Shown in pieces: positions 43,690-53,123 of a DNA stretch of 64,000 bases (positions within the stretch are counted from its first letter, which is position 1; each line of letters opens with the position of its first letter). Origin of the DNA: Streptomyces sp. CBMA152 (GTDB lineage: Bacteria; Actinomycetota; Actinomycetes; Streptomycetales; Streptomycetaceae); contig NZ_MECJ01000011.1 of NCBI RefSeq assembly GCF_014596475.1, positions 124,001 through 188,000 of the forward strand, read 5' to 3'. The notes beneath the pieces were generated by a model, which had not been told where the DNA came from, did no database searches, and was given only the letters and a program-made list of their open reading frames with translations. The position numbers were made by a program, and so were the translations under genes.

Positions 43690-43983
43690 GGTGACAGGGG
43701 CCGCCGCTGGCTGGCCGCGCCGGGTTGGACCGGCCTCGCGGTATGTCGCCGCCTCGTCGACCTCACCGCGTACGACGACCTCCACCACGGCATGGTGCCG
43801 CCGACCTGCAACTTCACCCGCCTCGATCAGGACCTCTCGATCAACGTGGTCCACGGCCGCCCGTTCAAACTGGAGGGCGAGCAGGTCGTCGCGGTGAAGA
43901 ACTCGGCGGGATTCGGCGGCCACAACGTGGCCCTGACCTTCAGGGGAGTCCCGGCGGGGAGGTGTCAGCCTGAGTCCCGGTAA
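43690..43983 (+). pseudogene. C-terminal remnant of a beta-ketoacyl synthase gene
   Basis: One plus frame reads LHHGMVPPTCNFTRLDQDLS, then INVVHGRPFKL and KNSAGFGGHNVALTFRG before the stop at 43983. That is the end of FabF/KS-alpha-type ketosynthases (PP-T-N, the D-VHG block and NSFGFGGHN-A). The N-terminal three quarters with the active-site Cys are absent. No polyketide genes lie nearby. Confidence 0.6.
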
Positions 43984-44183
43984 CGGGGGCTGCGGCGATG
44001 CCGCTCCCGGGCGCCCGCCATCCACGCCATGACCCCGGTCAGATGTCCGGCTGCCGACGCGACGCGAAAGCGACGTGGCTGCGCCTCCGGACGGGGGAAA
44101 CCCCGCGAAGTCTCTCCACGCGCAAGGGAGAGGTGGAATCCTGGTTTCTCCGGTGTCGGTCGCACGATCCACGGGGGAGCCGC

Positions 44184-44552
44184 ATGGCCGAGGTACGGAT
44201 CATGGTAGGGAGCGCCGCCGGCGCCACGGCTCTGAGCGGGTGGTTGCTCCGCGATCCGTCGGTGGGTCGTTCGGGCGTCACCATCAGGACCGCGGTTTCC
44301 TCCAAGCCACCTGCTCCGGGATCGCCCCCGCCCGCCCCCATGGGTTCCCTGGACACGATCACCGCTGTCGCGGACAGCGCGGTGGGGCTGCTCGGGCTGT
44401 TGGTCACCACGGCCGCCTGGCGGCGCCCGCGTGGTGCGCCGACGCCCACCGTACGGATCACCGAGAGCGACGGCACCGTGCTGGAGGGGACGGCCGAGGA
44501 CGTGCTCCGGGTGCTCCGGGCCCGCAGGGAGCAGGAGCCGTCCGACACATGA
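44184..44552 (+). CDS. Effector-associated constant component EACC1-like protein
   Basis: 122 residues from ATG 44184; the longer frame from 43998 is not coding-like. It has an N-terminal half with basic and Pro-rich sequence (LSGWLLRDPSVGRSG, SKPPAPGSPPPAP), a central hydrophobic stretch (ITAVADSAVGLLGLLVTTAA, about 60-79) and a C-terminal beta-strand/helix end (VRITESDGTVLEGTAEDVLR). The stop overlaps the caspase gene start by 4 nt (ATGA). EACC1 proteins are described as constant partners of caspase- or TIR-type effector genes in NTP-dependent conflict systems. Membrane or docking role is inferred. Confidence 0.75.
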   Translation: MAEVRIMVGSAAGATALSGWLLRDPSVGRSGVTIRTAVSSKPPAPGSPPPAPMGSLDTITAVADSAVGLLGLLVTTAAWRRPRGAPTPTVRITESDGTVLEGTAEDVLRVLRARREQEPSDT

Positions 44553-47170
44553 CGGCTCTGCTGTCCGACCCGGCGGCGTCCCGGGCGGTATTGATCGGCA
44601 TCCCCACGTATGCCGCAGACGGTCGGCTCGCCCAACTGCCCGCCGTGGAGCGGAATCTCACGGCGCTGCGCGACGCGTTGTGCGACGACGCTGTCTGGGG
44701 ACTGGCCCCCGCAAGCTGCCAGGTGCTCGGCAGCGAAGCCGACGGAGTCGACGTGATGCGGGCCATCGATACCGCCGTGCACGCGGCCACCGACACGCTG
44801 CTCGTCTACTACGCCGGGCACGGGCTGCTGCACCCCGACCGGCCGACCGAGTTGCATCTCGCGCTGCACGACTCCAACGAACACCAGATGTGGCGGGCAC
44901 TGCCGTACGCGCACATCCGTGACGAGGTGCGTGCGGCACACCGGCGGCACGGGCTCAAGTGCGCCATGGTCCTCGACTGCTGTTTCAGCGGAGCCGCCGT
45001 CGAAGGAGGTATGAGTTCCCGCGAGACGCTGTTGAAACAGGCCGCCGACATCGACGGCGTCTGTGTACTGACCTCCAGCGCGGCCACCGAAGTCGCCTAC
45101 TCGCTCGCCGACGAAGAGTTGTCCGCCTTCACCGGAGCCCTGCTCGGGCTCCTGCGGACGGGGGTGCCCGACGCGGGCCCGGTACTCGACTTCGGGACGG
45201 TGCACGCCTGGATGCATCAGACGCTGAGCACCCGCGAACACCCGCAGCACCCCCAGATCGGGGCCCACAACTCGGGTGAGCGTATCGCCGTCTTCCACAA
45301 CCCGGCGTACGACGACCCGACACCGCAGGACTTGGGCCGCAGCACCGACGCGCCCGGGCCGCTGCCCGCCACGCGGTTGTTCGGCCGGGACCGTGAGCTG
45401 CGGGAGTTGACTGCCGAGGCCCTGCGGGGGCCCGGCGTCCTCGTCATCCACGGGCCTCCTGGCGTGGGCAAGTCGGCGCTGGCGGCAGAGCTTTACCGGC
45501 GGCTCAGGGCGCATGCAAGTGCCGACTTCCCCCTCGTGCTCCTCGACGATGTCACGGACGCCGCTGAGCTCACCCGGATCGACACGACCGACGTGACCGC
45601 GCCCGACGCGCTGGTCGTGGTCACCAGCCGTGCCTCGCTCACCGACGCGATGCCGCAGACGCCGCACCACGTACGCCGGTACGCGCTCGCTCCGCTGGAG
45701 ATGGCCGACGCGGTGGCGTTGCTCCAGGACATCAGCGGGCTCATCGGGCACGACGGCGAACTCGCCGAGATCGCCGAGTTGTTGAGCTGCTTCCCGCTCG
45801 CCCTGCGCCCCATCGCCGCCCGACTGCGCCGTACCCCGCCCGACCTGTTGTTGGACGCCATGCGGGAGTCGGACCGCCCGTTGCAGCACCTGCACTCCGA
45901 CGACGATCGGGTGCGTACGGCCTTCACGGTGTCGTACGAGGCACTCAACGACCAGCAGAGAGAGGTGCTCCAGCACTGTGCCGGTCACCCCGGTCCGGAC
46001 TTCGACCGGCGCTCGGCCGCCGCCCTGTGCCAACTGCCGCCGGGCATCTGCGGATTGATGCTGGAAGAGCTCGTCGACGTGGGGCTTCTGCAACGCGCCA
46101 ACGGCCGCTATGCCTTCCACGACCTCTACCGCAGCTATTCGCGCACCACACCCGAGGCGGAAGTGCTGCGGCGGACCTCGCTGTATCTGCACCTGCGCCG
46201 CTGCCTGGGTCCCGTACGCGAGGACGACACACGCACCGCGTGGCGGGCCTCCGCGCTCGGTGAGCTACGCGCGGCGGCACGGGCGGCGCGTGCGGACCGG
46301 TGGAACCTCGCGACCGAGCTGAGCTGCGACGTGGCCGACGCCTTGCACGCGGAGCAGCGGACCGAAGAGGCGCGGGAGGAGGCCGAGGCCGCCTTCCGGT
46401 ACGCGACGGACAGGGGCGAGGGCACCGGGATCGCGCGGGCCCGGGCGGCGCTGGCCCGCCTGGGCGCACAGCCCGGACCCGCACAACCGGCAGATCACGC
46501 CCCCTCGGCCACGCGCGAGGACGTGGCCGCCGAACTCGTACGCGCGGCCGAGGCCGCACCCGGTGGCGGGGCCGAGCGCGGTCGCCACCTCATGGCGCTG
46601 GCCGAGCGGGCGCTGGCCGCCGATCTCGTCGACGAGGCCATGCGGTTCCAGGCCGAGGCGCGCTCCTGTGTGGAAGCGGCCGACGACGAGGCGCTGTTGG
46701 CCGAGTGCCTCGTGGGCGAGGCCGCGTTACGTATATACGCCGGGCAGCATCCGGACGCGGTGGAACCTGCCCGGACGGCGGCACGGTTGCTGGACGACCG
46801 GGGCGATCAGGAAGGCGCGGCCCATGCCCACGCGACGGCCGCCGAAGCTCTCCGCAAGGCCGGAACTCTCCTGACGGCCCGTCACCATGCTGCTCTGGCG
46901 CTCGAACGCTTCGAAACGGTGGACGACCCGGCCGGGCTCGGTTACGCGTACCGCCTGATCGCCAAGATCGAATGGGCGCTGGGAGACCACGAGCACGCCC
47001 GCCGACTCATGCACAAGGCGCACGAACTACGACGTGGCTCCGGCACCGAGGAGGGTCCGTCGACCCAGTCCATCGCGCATCCGTCGTCCCGAGCGATCCG
47101 AACGGGCCACCGGAAAAGCCCGGCCGCCATGGAGTCCATTTGCACCGTGGCGGAGCCGCCGGGCGCGTAA
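44549..47170 (+). CDS. Caspase-NB-ARC-TPR protein (NLR-like)
   Basis: 873 residues from ATG 44549. Caspase-like domain (about 1-255): catalytic His91 in YYAGHGLL and Cys145 in VLDCCFSG. STAND/NB-ARC-type ATPase (about 275-460): Walker A GPPGVGKS (302-309), Walker B LVLLDDV (329-335) and the VVVTSRAS segment. A winged-helix region follows (EVLQHCAGHPGPDFDRRSAA), then TPR-like helices to about 835 (ALRIYAGQHPDAVEPARTAA). Putative sensing repeats control an ATPase switch and a protease effector, as in animal NLR proteins. It is coupled to EACC1. Trigger and substrate unknown. Confidence 0.88.
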   Translation: MTALLSDPAASRAVLIGIPTYAADGRLAQLPAVERNLTALRDALCDDAVWGLAPASCQVLGSEADGVDVMRAIDTAVHAATDTLLVYYAGHGLLHPDRPTELHLALHDSNEHQMWRALPYAHIRDEVRAAHRRHGLKCAMVLDCCFSGAAVEGGMSSRETLLKQAADIDGVCVLTSSAATEVAYSLADEELSAFTGALLGLLRTGVPDAGPVLDFGTVHAWMHQTLSTREHPQHPQIGAHNSGERIAVFHNPAYDDPTPQDLGRSTDAPGPLPATRLFGRDRELRELTAEALRGPGVLVIHGPPGVGKSALAAELYRRLRAHASADFPLVLLDDVTDAAELTRIDTTDVTAPDALVVVTSRASLTDAMPQTPHHVRRYALAPLEMADAVALLQDISGLIGHDGELAEIAELLSCFPLALRPIAARLRRTPPDLLLDAMRESDRPLQHLHSDDDRVRTAFTVSYEALNDQQREVLQHCAGHPGPDFDRRSAAALCQLPPGICGLMLEELVDVGLLQRANGRYAFHDLYRSYSRTTPEAEVLRRTSLYLHLRRCLGPVREDDTRTAWRASALGELRAAARAARADRWNLATELSCDVADALHAEQRTEEAREEAEAAFRYATDRGEGTGIARARAALARLGAQPGPAQPADHAPSATREDVAAELVRAAEAAPGGGAERGRHLMALAERALAADLVDEAMRFQAEARSCVEAADDEALLAECLVGEAALRIYAGQHPDAVEPARTAARLLDDRGDQEGAAHAHATAAEALRKAGTLLTARHHAALALERFETVDDPAGLGYAYRLIAKIEWALGDHEHARRLMHKAHELRRGSGTEEGPSTQSIAHPSSRAIRTGHRKSPAAMESICTVAEPPGA

Positions 47171-47237
47171 CCTGCTGCGCAGCGCATGCGGCACGCCCGT
47201 TGCGCACACGTCCCATGCCCGGAGCAGGAGTTCAGCC

Positions 47238-47708
47238 ATGTCCTTATTCAGACCCCTGTCCATAACCGGCCCCTCGCGCTCGCGGCGCGCGCGAGCCGCT
47301 GTCGTCGGTGCTGTCCTCGCGACCGCCCTCACGCTCGCGGGGTGTCAGGACGGCACCGCCCCCAAGGCCTCGTCCCCTGCCGTGTCTTCCCCGACTCCCG
47401 TGTCGTCCTCGGCCGCGCCTGCCGCAGCTCCCGCCGACTCCCCCACCCCGTCGCCGACCCCGAGCCGGACGAGCACGAAACCGCACACCCCGGCGCCCGC
47501 CCCGCCGAAGTCGCATACCCCCAAAGCCCCGGCCCCGAGCACGAAACCGACCGGCTCTGGCGACTGCGAGATCGTGTCCAACGCCGGGAACTGCTACAAC
47601 GCGGGCCAGTTCTGCCGTAAAGCCGATCTGGGCCGGTCCACCCACGCCGCGAACGGGCGCGAGATCTCCTGCCGGATCGTCAGCGGCCGCCCGCACTGGC
47701 AGTACTGA
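47238..47708 (+). CDS. Lipoprotein with Thr/Pro linker and Cys domain
   Basis: 156 residues from ATG 47238 with GGAG upstream. The signal ends in lipobox LAGC (Cys36), so it should be lipid-anchored on the outer side of the membrane. A long Ser/Thr/Pro-rich linker (about 40-105) leads to a short C-terminal domain with four Cys (CEIVSNAGNCYNAGQFCRKA, then REISCRIV). The ending recalls small Streptomyces wall-associated domains. Function unknown. It is 67 nt past the caspase gene and could share its transcript. Confidence 0.8.
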   Translation: MSLFRPLSITGPSRSRRARAAVVGAVLATALTLAGCQDGTAPKASSPAVSSPTPVSSSAAPAAAPADSPTPSPTPSRTSTKPHTPAPAPPKSHTPKAPAPSTKPTGSGDCEIVSNAGNCYNAGQFCRKADLGRSTHAANGREISCRIVSGRPHWQY

Positions 47709-47723
47709 CAACTCTCGCCACCG

Positions 47724-49328
47724 TTACATCGACCCCTGGGAGGTCGGGGGCGGGAGGGTGGCCCAGAAGTCGCACTGATGGGCCGCGTCGAAGTCGGTCC
47801 GAGGGGTGATCGCGTCGGGGACCAGGGAGAGCGTCAGGTAGGGGTCAGCGGTGGTGGGCGTCCAAGTGGCAGGGTCAGGGGCCCCGTTGGCGGCGAAACG
47901 CGACCACAGGGTGGTCATCGTCTGCGACAGCCGGGTCTGCGCCGGGTTCAACTTCACGTCTCCCGCCGGCAGATAGCCGAACAGGTACGGAATCTCGGCG
48001 CCGTGGTAGGCACCCAGCGGGAAATCCGGGTGCATGTTGTACAGCATGGGCGCGGACCGGTCGGCGAACTCGTAGGCGTAGACGCGGCCCGGTGCAGCGG
48101 TGGCCAGGTGCCGGGCCGCCTCCCGGGTGGGGCAGGCCACGAGGTAGTCGCCGAACGCGGCCCCGAACGCGAGGCGGTAGTCGTTGCCGTACCGCGATGC
48201 CGGATACCGCGCGGCGACCTTCGGGCCGTTCGTCTTGAAGAGGTCGGAGAGTACGAGGGGGTAGGTGAGCGCGTTCAGGTGCACCCCGGCTGACTCGACG
48301 ATCAGGGTATCGATGGTGCCCTCGTCGAGGCCGTTGCCGATCAGCGTCGGCACCTTGGCGTACTCCCCCGCCGCGATGGCCTGTCCAGGCGCTACGGGCA
48401 GCACCGGTGTACCGGACACCGGCCACCAGGGGGCCGCGCCGCTGGTGGGTACCTTCAGCAGTTGGGCGGCCGACTTGGCCCGCAGGCACGCCACGATCGC
48501 GGGCGCACTGCCCAGGCACCCCGCCCCCGTGGCGAAGGCCCTGCCCGTGGCGGCGGCCTCGGCGGCCGGACGGGACGCCACGCCGCACGGGGCGCTCTGG
48601 ATGACGGCACGCGCGAACAGGCCCCGCGAACCGGGTGCGGCCAAGTGCCCGCACACGCTCAGGCCGCCCGCCGACTGACCGGCCGCCGTCACGTTGGCGG
48701 AGTCTCCACCGAAGGCCGCCGCGTTCGCCCGGGTCCAACGCAGCACCGCCTGCTGGTCCATGAGGCCGTAGTCGCCGGATCCGGTGTCCGGGGCCTCGGC
48801 GGTCAGCCCCGGATGGGCCAGGAATCCGAACGCGCCGAGCCGGTAGTTGGCGGTGACCACGACCATGTCGCCGGTGCGGGCCAGCCGGGACGCGTCGTAG
48901 TGGGCGCCGCTCCCGGAGACGAACGAGCCGCCGTGGAACCACACCAGGACCGGTTTGCCGCCACTGCCGCCCGGCGGGGTGAAGACGTTCAGATAGAGGC
49001 AGTCCTCGTTGGTGACCTCCGGGTTGCCGAGCACCGGCCGGGCCTGCTGGGCGCAGGCACCGGCGAAGTGACTGGCGTCCCGCACTCCGGACCACGCGAC
49101 GGCGGGCTGTGGCGCTCGCCAGCGCCGCTCCCCCACCGGCGGCGCGGCGAACGGCACACCGAGGAAGGCGCGGCCCCCGTCGCTGACCACTCCGCGTACT
49201 GCTCCCGAGTCAGTGGTGACCACCGCCGGGTCGCCCGGTGCCACCTGATCGGGGACTCCGACGGCAGGGGCGAGGAACCCGAAGAGTCCGAGGAGAGCGG
49301 GGACGAACAGGCTGCGTGTAAAGGCCAT
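47724..49328 (-). CDS. Secreted type-B carboxylesterase
   Basis: 534 residues. Signal peptide MAFTRSLFVPALLGLFGFLA. Family features: EDCLYLNV (108-115), oxyanion HGG (132-134), nucleophile Ser219 in GQSAGG, and a C-terminal YHGAEIPYLFG with the probable catalytic His. The acid is a Glu in the GLDEGTI-type segment (LIGNGLDEGT). It hydrolyses carboxylic esters, possibly aromatic or lipid ones. Its 3' end converges with the lipoprotein gene. Confidence 0.93.
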   Translation of the reverse strand: MAFTRSLFVPALLGLFGFLAPAVGVPDQVAPGDPAVVTTDSGAVRGVVSDGGRAFLGVPFAAPPVGERRWRAPQPAVAWSGVRDASHFAGACAQQARPVLGNPEVTNEDCLYLNVFTPPGGSGGKPVLVWFHGGSFVSGSGAHYDASRLARTGDMVVVTANYRLGAFGFLAHPGLTAEAPDTGSGDYGLMDQQAVLRWTRANAAAFGGDSANVTAAGQSAGGLSVCGHLAAPGSRGLFARAVIQSAPCGVASRPAAEAAATGRAFATGAGCLGSAPAIVACLRAKSAAQLLKVPTSGAAPWWPVSGTPVLPVAPGQAIAAGEYAKVPTLIGNGLDEGTIDTLIVESAGVHLNALTYPLVLSDLFKTNGPKVAARYPASRYGNDYRLAFGAAFGDYLVACPTREAARHLATAAPGRVYAYEFADRSAPMLYNMHPDFPLGAYHGAEIPYLFGYLPAGDVKLNPAQTRLSQTMTTLWSRFAANGAPDPATWTPTTADPYLTLSLVPDAITPRTDFDAAHQCDFWATLPPPTSQGSM

Positions 49329-49410
49329 GAGGAGTCTCTACCCGTGGCCGGGCAGGTTGCTTTCGCCCGGAAGGGGGCACACACGACCGATCGTGCACCC
49401 TCGCACCCGG

Positions 49411-51435
49411 TCATCCCGGGAACGGACCCGCCACCGGCGGGAACGACGCCCTGACGACCATGCCGCCGTTCTCGCCCCGGGCCAGCGTGAACTCCCCGCC
49501 CAGCTCGGTCGCCCGCTCCCGCATCGACCGGATGCCCACCCCGTCGCCCGTACGGTGTTCCACGATCCCGTACCCGTCGTCGCTGACCTCGATCGTCACC
49601 TCCTCCGGCACCACCCGCACACTCAGCACGGCCGCAGTCGCCCTGGAGTGCCGTACGACGTTGTTCAGCGCCTCGCCCCCGATGAGGTAGACGGCCACTT
49701 CCACGGCGGCCGGCAGTCCTGGCAGCGGGTCGGGGGCGAAGCGCACATCCACCGGGAGCCGTTGCCCGAACCGGTCCGCGAGCTGCCGCAACGCACCGCA
49801 CAGCCCGTTGCGGTCCAGGGCGGCCGGTGCCAGGCCGGCGGAGATCCGGCGCAGCTCCGCGATGGCCTGCCCGATGCCCTCGGAGGCCGTATCCAGCGGC
49901 TGAGCGGCCTTGGAGTCGTCCGGTACGGCGTAACGCGCGGTGTCGATCTGGAGCCGGGCGCCGGACAGGGCGGGGCCCAGGCTGTCGTGCAGGTCGTGCC
50001 GCAGGGTGCGGCGCGCCTGTTCCCGGGTCACCACCATGCGTTCGCGGGCCGCCCGCAGGTCCTCGTAGAGGCGTACGGAGGCGAGCGCGGGGGACGCCTG
50101 GTCGGCGAGGAACCGCAGGACCTCCATGTCCTGGCGGTCCAGAGCCCGTTGGCCCGCCCTCGGGGCGACATGCAGATGACCGACGACATTGCCTTCGTAC
50201 GTCAGGGGGAATCCGTACGAGTCGGACACCGGCTCCCCGGCGGCGGCCAGGGTGCGCGGGCCGCTGCGGGTGTCGACCACCACTTTGGCGCCGGGCAGGT
50301 TGAGGGTGGTCACGACGGTGTCGCACAGCAGACGTGGGGCCTGGGCGGGTGGGGCGGCCTGGCTGAGCCGCTGCGAGAGCGCCCGGACCACGTGGTACGG
50401 GCGGGCGCGGTCGCCGTAGTAGATGCGGTCCACCACCCGTACGGCCAAACGCGCGCAGGGGTAGAGCAGAGCCCCGGAGGCCAGACCCACCGCGCCCGAT
50501 ACGAGGGCCTGGGTGCTCAGGCCCCCGGGGAGTGCGCGCAGGACCAGCAGGGAGACGACGGTGTACACGGCGATCAGGGCCGCGGTGAGCAGGAGGGAGG
50601 CGAGCATCTTGCGGGTGGCGCGGTCCAGTTGGCCGGAGCGGTCGCGGCTGATGCCGTAGATCGCACAGAACGGCCAGAGGAATGCCACCGCGTACGCGTA
50701 GGTCCACAGGGCGCCGGTGGGCGGGGCGAGGCGGCCGACGTAGAGGAAGACGAGCCAGATCACATACGGCAGGACGGGAATGATCTGGCGCCGGTCGGGG
50801 GTGCGCCACCAGCGCACCGCCATGACGGTGAGGCCGATCAGCAGAAAAACCGTGATGATGTCGAGGACGGGGAGGTGGGAGACGAACGCCGTCCTCACAT
50901 GCCCCCACGCGCCGCCGCTCAGCGGGTCGGGAAGGCTGTAGTTGCTCGGGGGGTCGGTATACGCGGGCACCAGACTCCACACGGCGGCGAGGACCATGTA
51001 GGGCCGCCAGATCCAGTGCCGGGGCAGTTGGCCGCTGGGCAGATACAACGGCAGCACGTAGAAGGTGAAAGCCGCCAGTGCGAAGGAGAGCCGCGAGATG
51101 ATGGCCAGGGCGATGTCGACGCCGTACGGAGGGCCGGTGGTGGCCGCGAGGAGAAGGACGGCCTCCGAGAAGACGTTGGCCGTCCCTGTCACGACCAGCA
51201 ACGGGCCCAGGACACTGCGAGGTCGGTGGGCCGTCATGAACGCGCCCAGCAGCACGACTCCGGTGGAGGCCACGGCGGGGACACCGCCGGGAACGATGTA
51301 CGGGATGAGCTTCGCGTCGTCGAGGTGGGCGAGGGCGAGGACGGCCCAGGTCACGGCGGAGGCGAGGGTCAGCCCGTACGCGACGAAGGCCGGAGTGGAG
51401 CGCCCGCCCCGCACGGCTGCCGCATCGTCCATCAC
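49411..51435 (-). CDS. NarL-type sensor histidine kinase
   Basis: 674 residues. Two blocks of hydrophobic helices (about 15-130 and 190-300) give eight or more membrane passes. A GAF-like domain lies at about 345-450. The HisKA_3 box LRHDLHDSLGPALSG has phospho-acceptor His483. ATP-lid segments are DDGYGIVEHRTGDGVGIRSM at about 620-650. It starts Met-Met at 51435, 10 nt after the response-regulator stop. This is a two-component system; the signal is not readable from sequence. Confidence 0.93.
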   Translation of the reverse strand: MMDDAAAVRGGRSTPAFVAYGLTLASAVTWAVLALAHLDDAKLIPYIVPGGVPAVASTGVVLLGAFMTAHRPRSVLGPLLVVTGTANVFSEAVLLLAATTGPPYGVDIALAIISRLSFALAAFTFYVLPLYLPSGQLPRHWIWRPYMVLAAVWSLVPAYTDPPSNYSLPDPLSGGAWGHVRTAFVSHLPVLDIITVFLLIGLTVMAVRWWRTPDRRQIIPVLPYVIWLVFLYVGRLAPPTGALWTYAYAVAFLWPFCAIYGISRDRSGQLDRATRKMLASLLLTAALIAVYTVVSLLVLRALPGGLSTQALVSGAVGLASGALLYPCARLAVRVVDRIYYGDRARPYHVVRALSQRLSQAAPPAQAPRLLCDTVVTTLNLPGAKVVVDTRSGPRTLAAAGEPVSDSYGFPLTYEGNVVGHLHVAPRAGQRALDRQDMEVLRFLADQASPALASVRLYEDLRAARERMVVTREQARRTLRHDLHDSLGPALSGARLQIDTARYAVPDDSKAAQPLDTASEGIGQAIAELRRISAGLAPAALDRNGLCGALRQLADRFGQRLPVDVRFAPDPLPGLPAAVEVAVYLIGGEALNNVVRHSRATAAVLSVRVVPEEVTIEVSDDGYGIVEHRTGDGVGIRSMRERATELGGEFTLARGENGGMVVRASFPPVAGPFPG

Positions 51436-51445
51436 AGCGCCTCCT

Positions 51446-52093
51446 TCAGTCCTCGTCCCCCAGGCCCGCGTCCCGCGCCCTGGCCACGGCCTCGGCGCGG
51501 GTGGTCACCTGGAGCTTGTCGAAGATGTGCGTGACGTGGTTGCGGACCGTCTTCTCGGACAGCACCAGTTCGCGGGCGATGCGTCGGTTGTCCAGGCCCC
51601 GGGCGATGAGGTCCAGGACCTCCGCCTCGCGCGCGGTGAGCGCCGGGAACAGTTGCTCGGCGTCGTGGCGTCGGCCCTCGACCAGCAGTGAGGTGAGACG
51701 GGAGGCGGTCTGCGGGCCGAACACCGCGCCGCCGGCAGCCACCGTACGGACCGCGTGCAGCACCTCCCCCGCACCCGCGCCCTTGACCAGATAGCCACGG
51801 GCACCGGCCTGGAGGGCGGCCAGCAGGCTCCCGTCGTCGTCGGACATGGTCAGCATCAGTACCGGCAGCCCGGGATACAGCCCCAGCAGCTGCCGGGTGA
51901 TGTCGATGCCGGAGGCATCGGGCAGGGACAGGTCCATGACGACGACGTCCGGTTGCTGGCGCGCCACGGCCTCCAGCGCCTCGCCGCCCGTGGCGGCCTC
52001 GGAGACGACGTCGGCGCCGCCGGTGCTCTCCAGGGCGGCCTTCAGGCCGCTGCGGAACAACGGATGGTCGTCGACGATCAGGACACGGGGCAT
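51446..52093 (-). CDS. LuxR/NarL-family response regulator
   Basis: 215 residues from ATG 52093 (MPRVLIVDDH) with GAGGA 8 nt upstream; an in-frame GTG at 52117 is possible. The receiver has Asp8-Asp9, phospho-Asp54 (VVMDLSLPD) and Lys104. The LuxR HTH (LTAREAEVLDLIARGLDNRR, then VRNHVTHIFDKL) is at about 148-205. It partners the kinase encoded 10 nt downstream. The cyclitol-type operon ends just upstream in coordinates (53102-52179). Confidence 0.95.
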   Translation of the reverse strand: MPRVLIVDDHPLFRSGLKAALESTGGADVVSEAATGGEALEAVARQQPDVVVMDLSLPDASGIDITRQLLGLYPGLPVLMLTMSDDDGSLLAALQAGARGYLVKGAGAGEVLHAVRTVAAGGAVFGPQTASRLTSLLVEGRRHDAEQLFPALTAREAEVLDLIARGLDNRRIARELVLSEKTVRNHVTHIFDKLQVTTRAEAVARARDAGLGDED

Positions 52094-52178
52094 GGTGTCG
52101 TCCTCGTCTTGTCTCACAGCCCGACGTTAGAGCCTGTCCGGGGCGATCTCTCGTTTTGTTGCTCGCCCCGGACGGGGC

Positions 52179-53102
52179 TCAGGCCGTGTGGGTACCGGTC
52201 ATCAGCGCGGCCATGTCCTCCGGCGAGATCCACGACGGCGGGGGCGGCTGGCCCCAGCTGAAGAAGCTCTCGTTGACGTCGAAGACCTCCGGGTCCCACA
52301 GCTGGTCGTCGACGATGCAGTCCATGTCGGAGTAGTACTCCGTGAAGTTGCCCGCCGGGTCCTTGAGGTACCAGAAGAAGTTGGACCCGATGTGGTGGCG
52401 GCCGAACCCCCAGATATGGCGTTCGGGATGGCCCTCCAGCATGGCCATGGCGCCGCGCCCGATGTCGTCGACGTCGTCGACCTGCCAGGACGTGTGGTGC
52501 AGGAAGGGCACGGGCGCCCGCAGAACCAGCAGGTTGTGGTGGTCGGTGGTGCAGCGCAGGAAGGAGCCCGCGTCGCCCAGCGAGTCGCTGACCTTGAAGC
52601 CGAGGCCGTCGCCGAAGAACGCGGCCGTCGTGCGGGGATCGGGGGTGCCCAGGACCGCGTGCCCCAGCTTGCTGGGCCGCACCCGGTCGGGGCGCAGGAT
52701 GCCCGGCGCTCGACCGGCGGTGCGTTCGAAGCGCCCCGGTCCGTTGTACGGGGTGGGAGGCGTCGGCTGCGGAGTGGGGCGCGGCTCCACCTGGAGCACG
52801 GCCCGGGCCCCGGTGACGGGGTCGGCCGCGATCAGACTCGGCCCGTCCCCACGGGTGGCGGCGATGCCCATGCGGCGCAGCCGGGTGAAGGCGGCGTCCA
52901 GGTCGTCGGTGTCGTCGACACCGACGCGCATCTCGATCAGCCGCCGAGTGGGCGCCCGCACGATCCGCAGCTGGCGGCCACCGTCGCGGGTGGAGAACCA
53001 CCCGTCGTCGTGCGAACGCAGACCGAGTTCGGTGTAGTACGGCGCTGTCGCGGCGGGGGCGGGGACCCCGATGGTGACGGAGGACAGACGGTGCAGTGAC
53101 AT
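52179..53102 (-). CDS. Extradiol-dioxygenase-like VOC protein
   Basis: 307 residues with two VOC modules. The C-terminal one is close to extradiol ring-cleavage dioxygenases: His in LGHAVLGT, His in FLHHTSWQVDDV and Glu in NFTEYYSDMD make a plausible 2-His-1-Glu iron site. It is the last gene of a seven-gene minus-strand operon headed by a sugar phosphate cyclase pair. Ring cleavage of a catechol-type intermediate is a reasonable role but untested. Alternative: non-heme iron isomerase/dehydrogenase. Confidence 0.85.
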   Translation of the reverse strand: MSLHRLSSVTIGVPAPAATAPYYTELGLRSHDDGWFSTRDGGRQLRIVRAPTRRLIEMRVGVDDTDDLDAAFTRLRRMGIAATRGDGPSLIAADPVTGARAVLQVEPRPTPQPTPPTPYNGPGRFERTAGRAPGILRPDRVRPSKLGHAVLGTPDPRTTAAFFGDGLGFKVSDSLGDAGSFLRCTTDHHNLLVLRAPVPFLHHTSWQVDDVDDIGRGAMAMLEGHPERHIWGFGRHHIGSNFFWYLKDPAGNFTEYYSDMDCIVDDQLWDPEVFDVNESFFSWGQPPPPSWISPEDMAALMTGTHTA

Positions 53103-53123
53103 GGTGGGTCTCCTCGGGCGGTG

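Noticed and set aside
47238..47560. Ser/Thr/Pro-coding repeats considered as tandem DNA repeats
   Set aside because: They are linker codons of the lipoprotein, with irregular units and no array structure.
49327..51534. 735-codon plus-strand frame opposite the histidine kinase
   Set aside because: Antisense of a gene with full kinase motifs; the product is Arg/Gly/Gln-rich without motifs.
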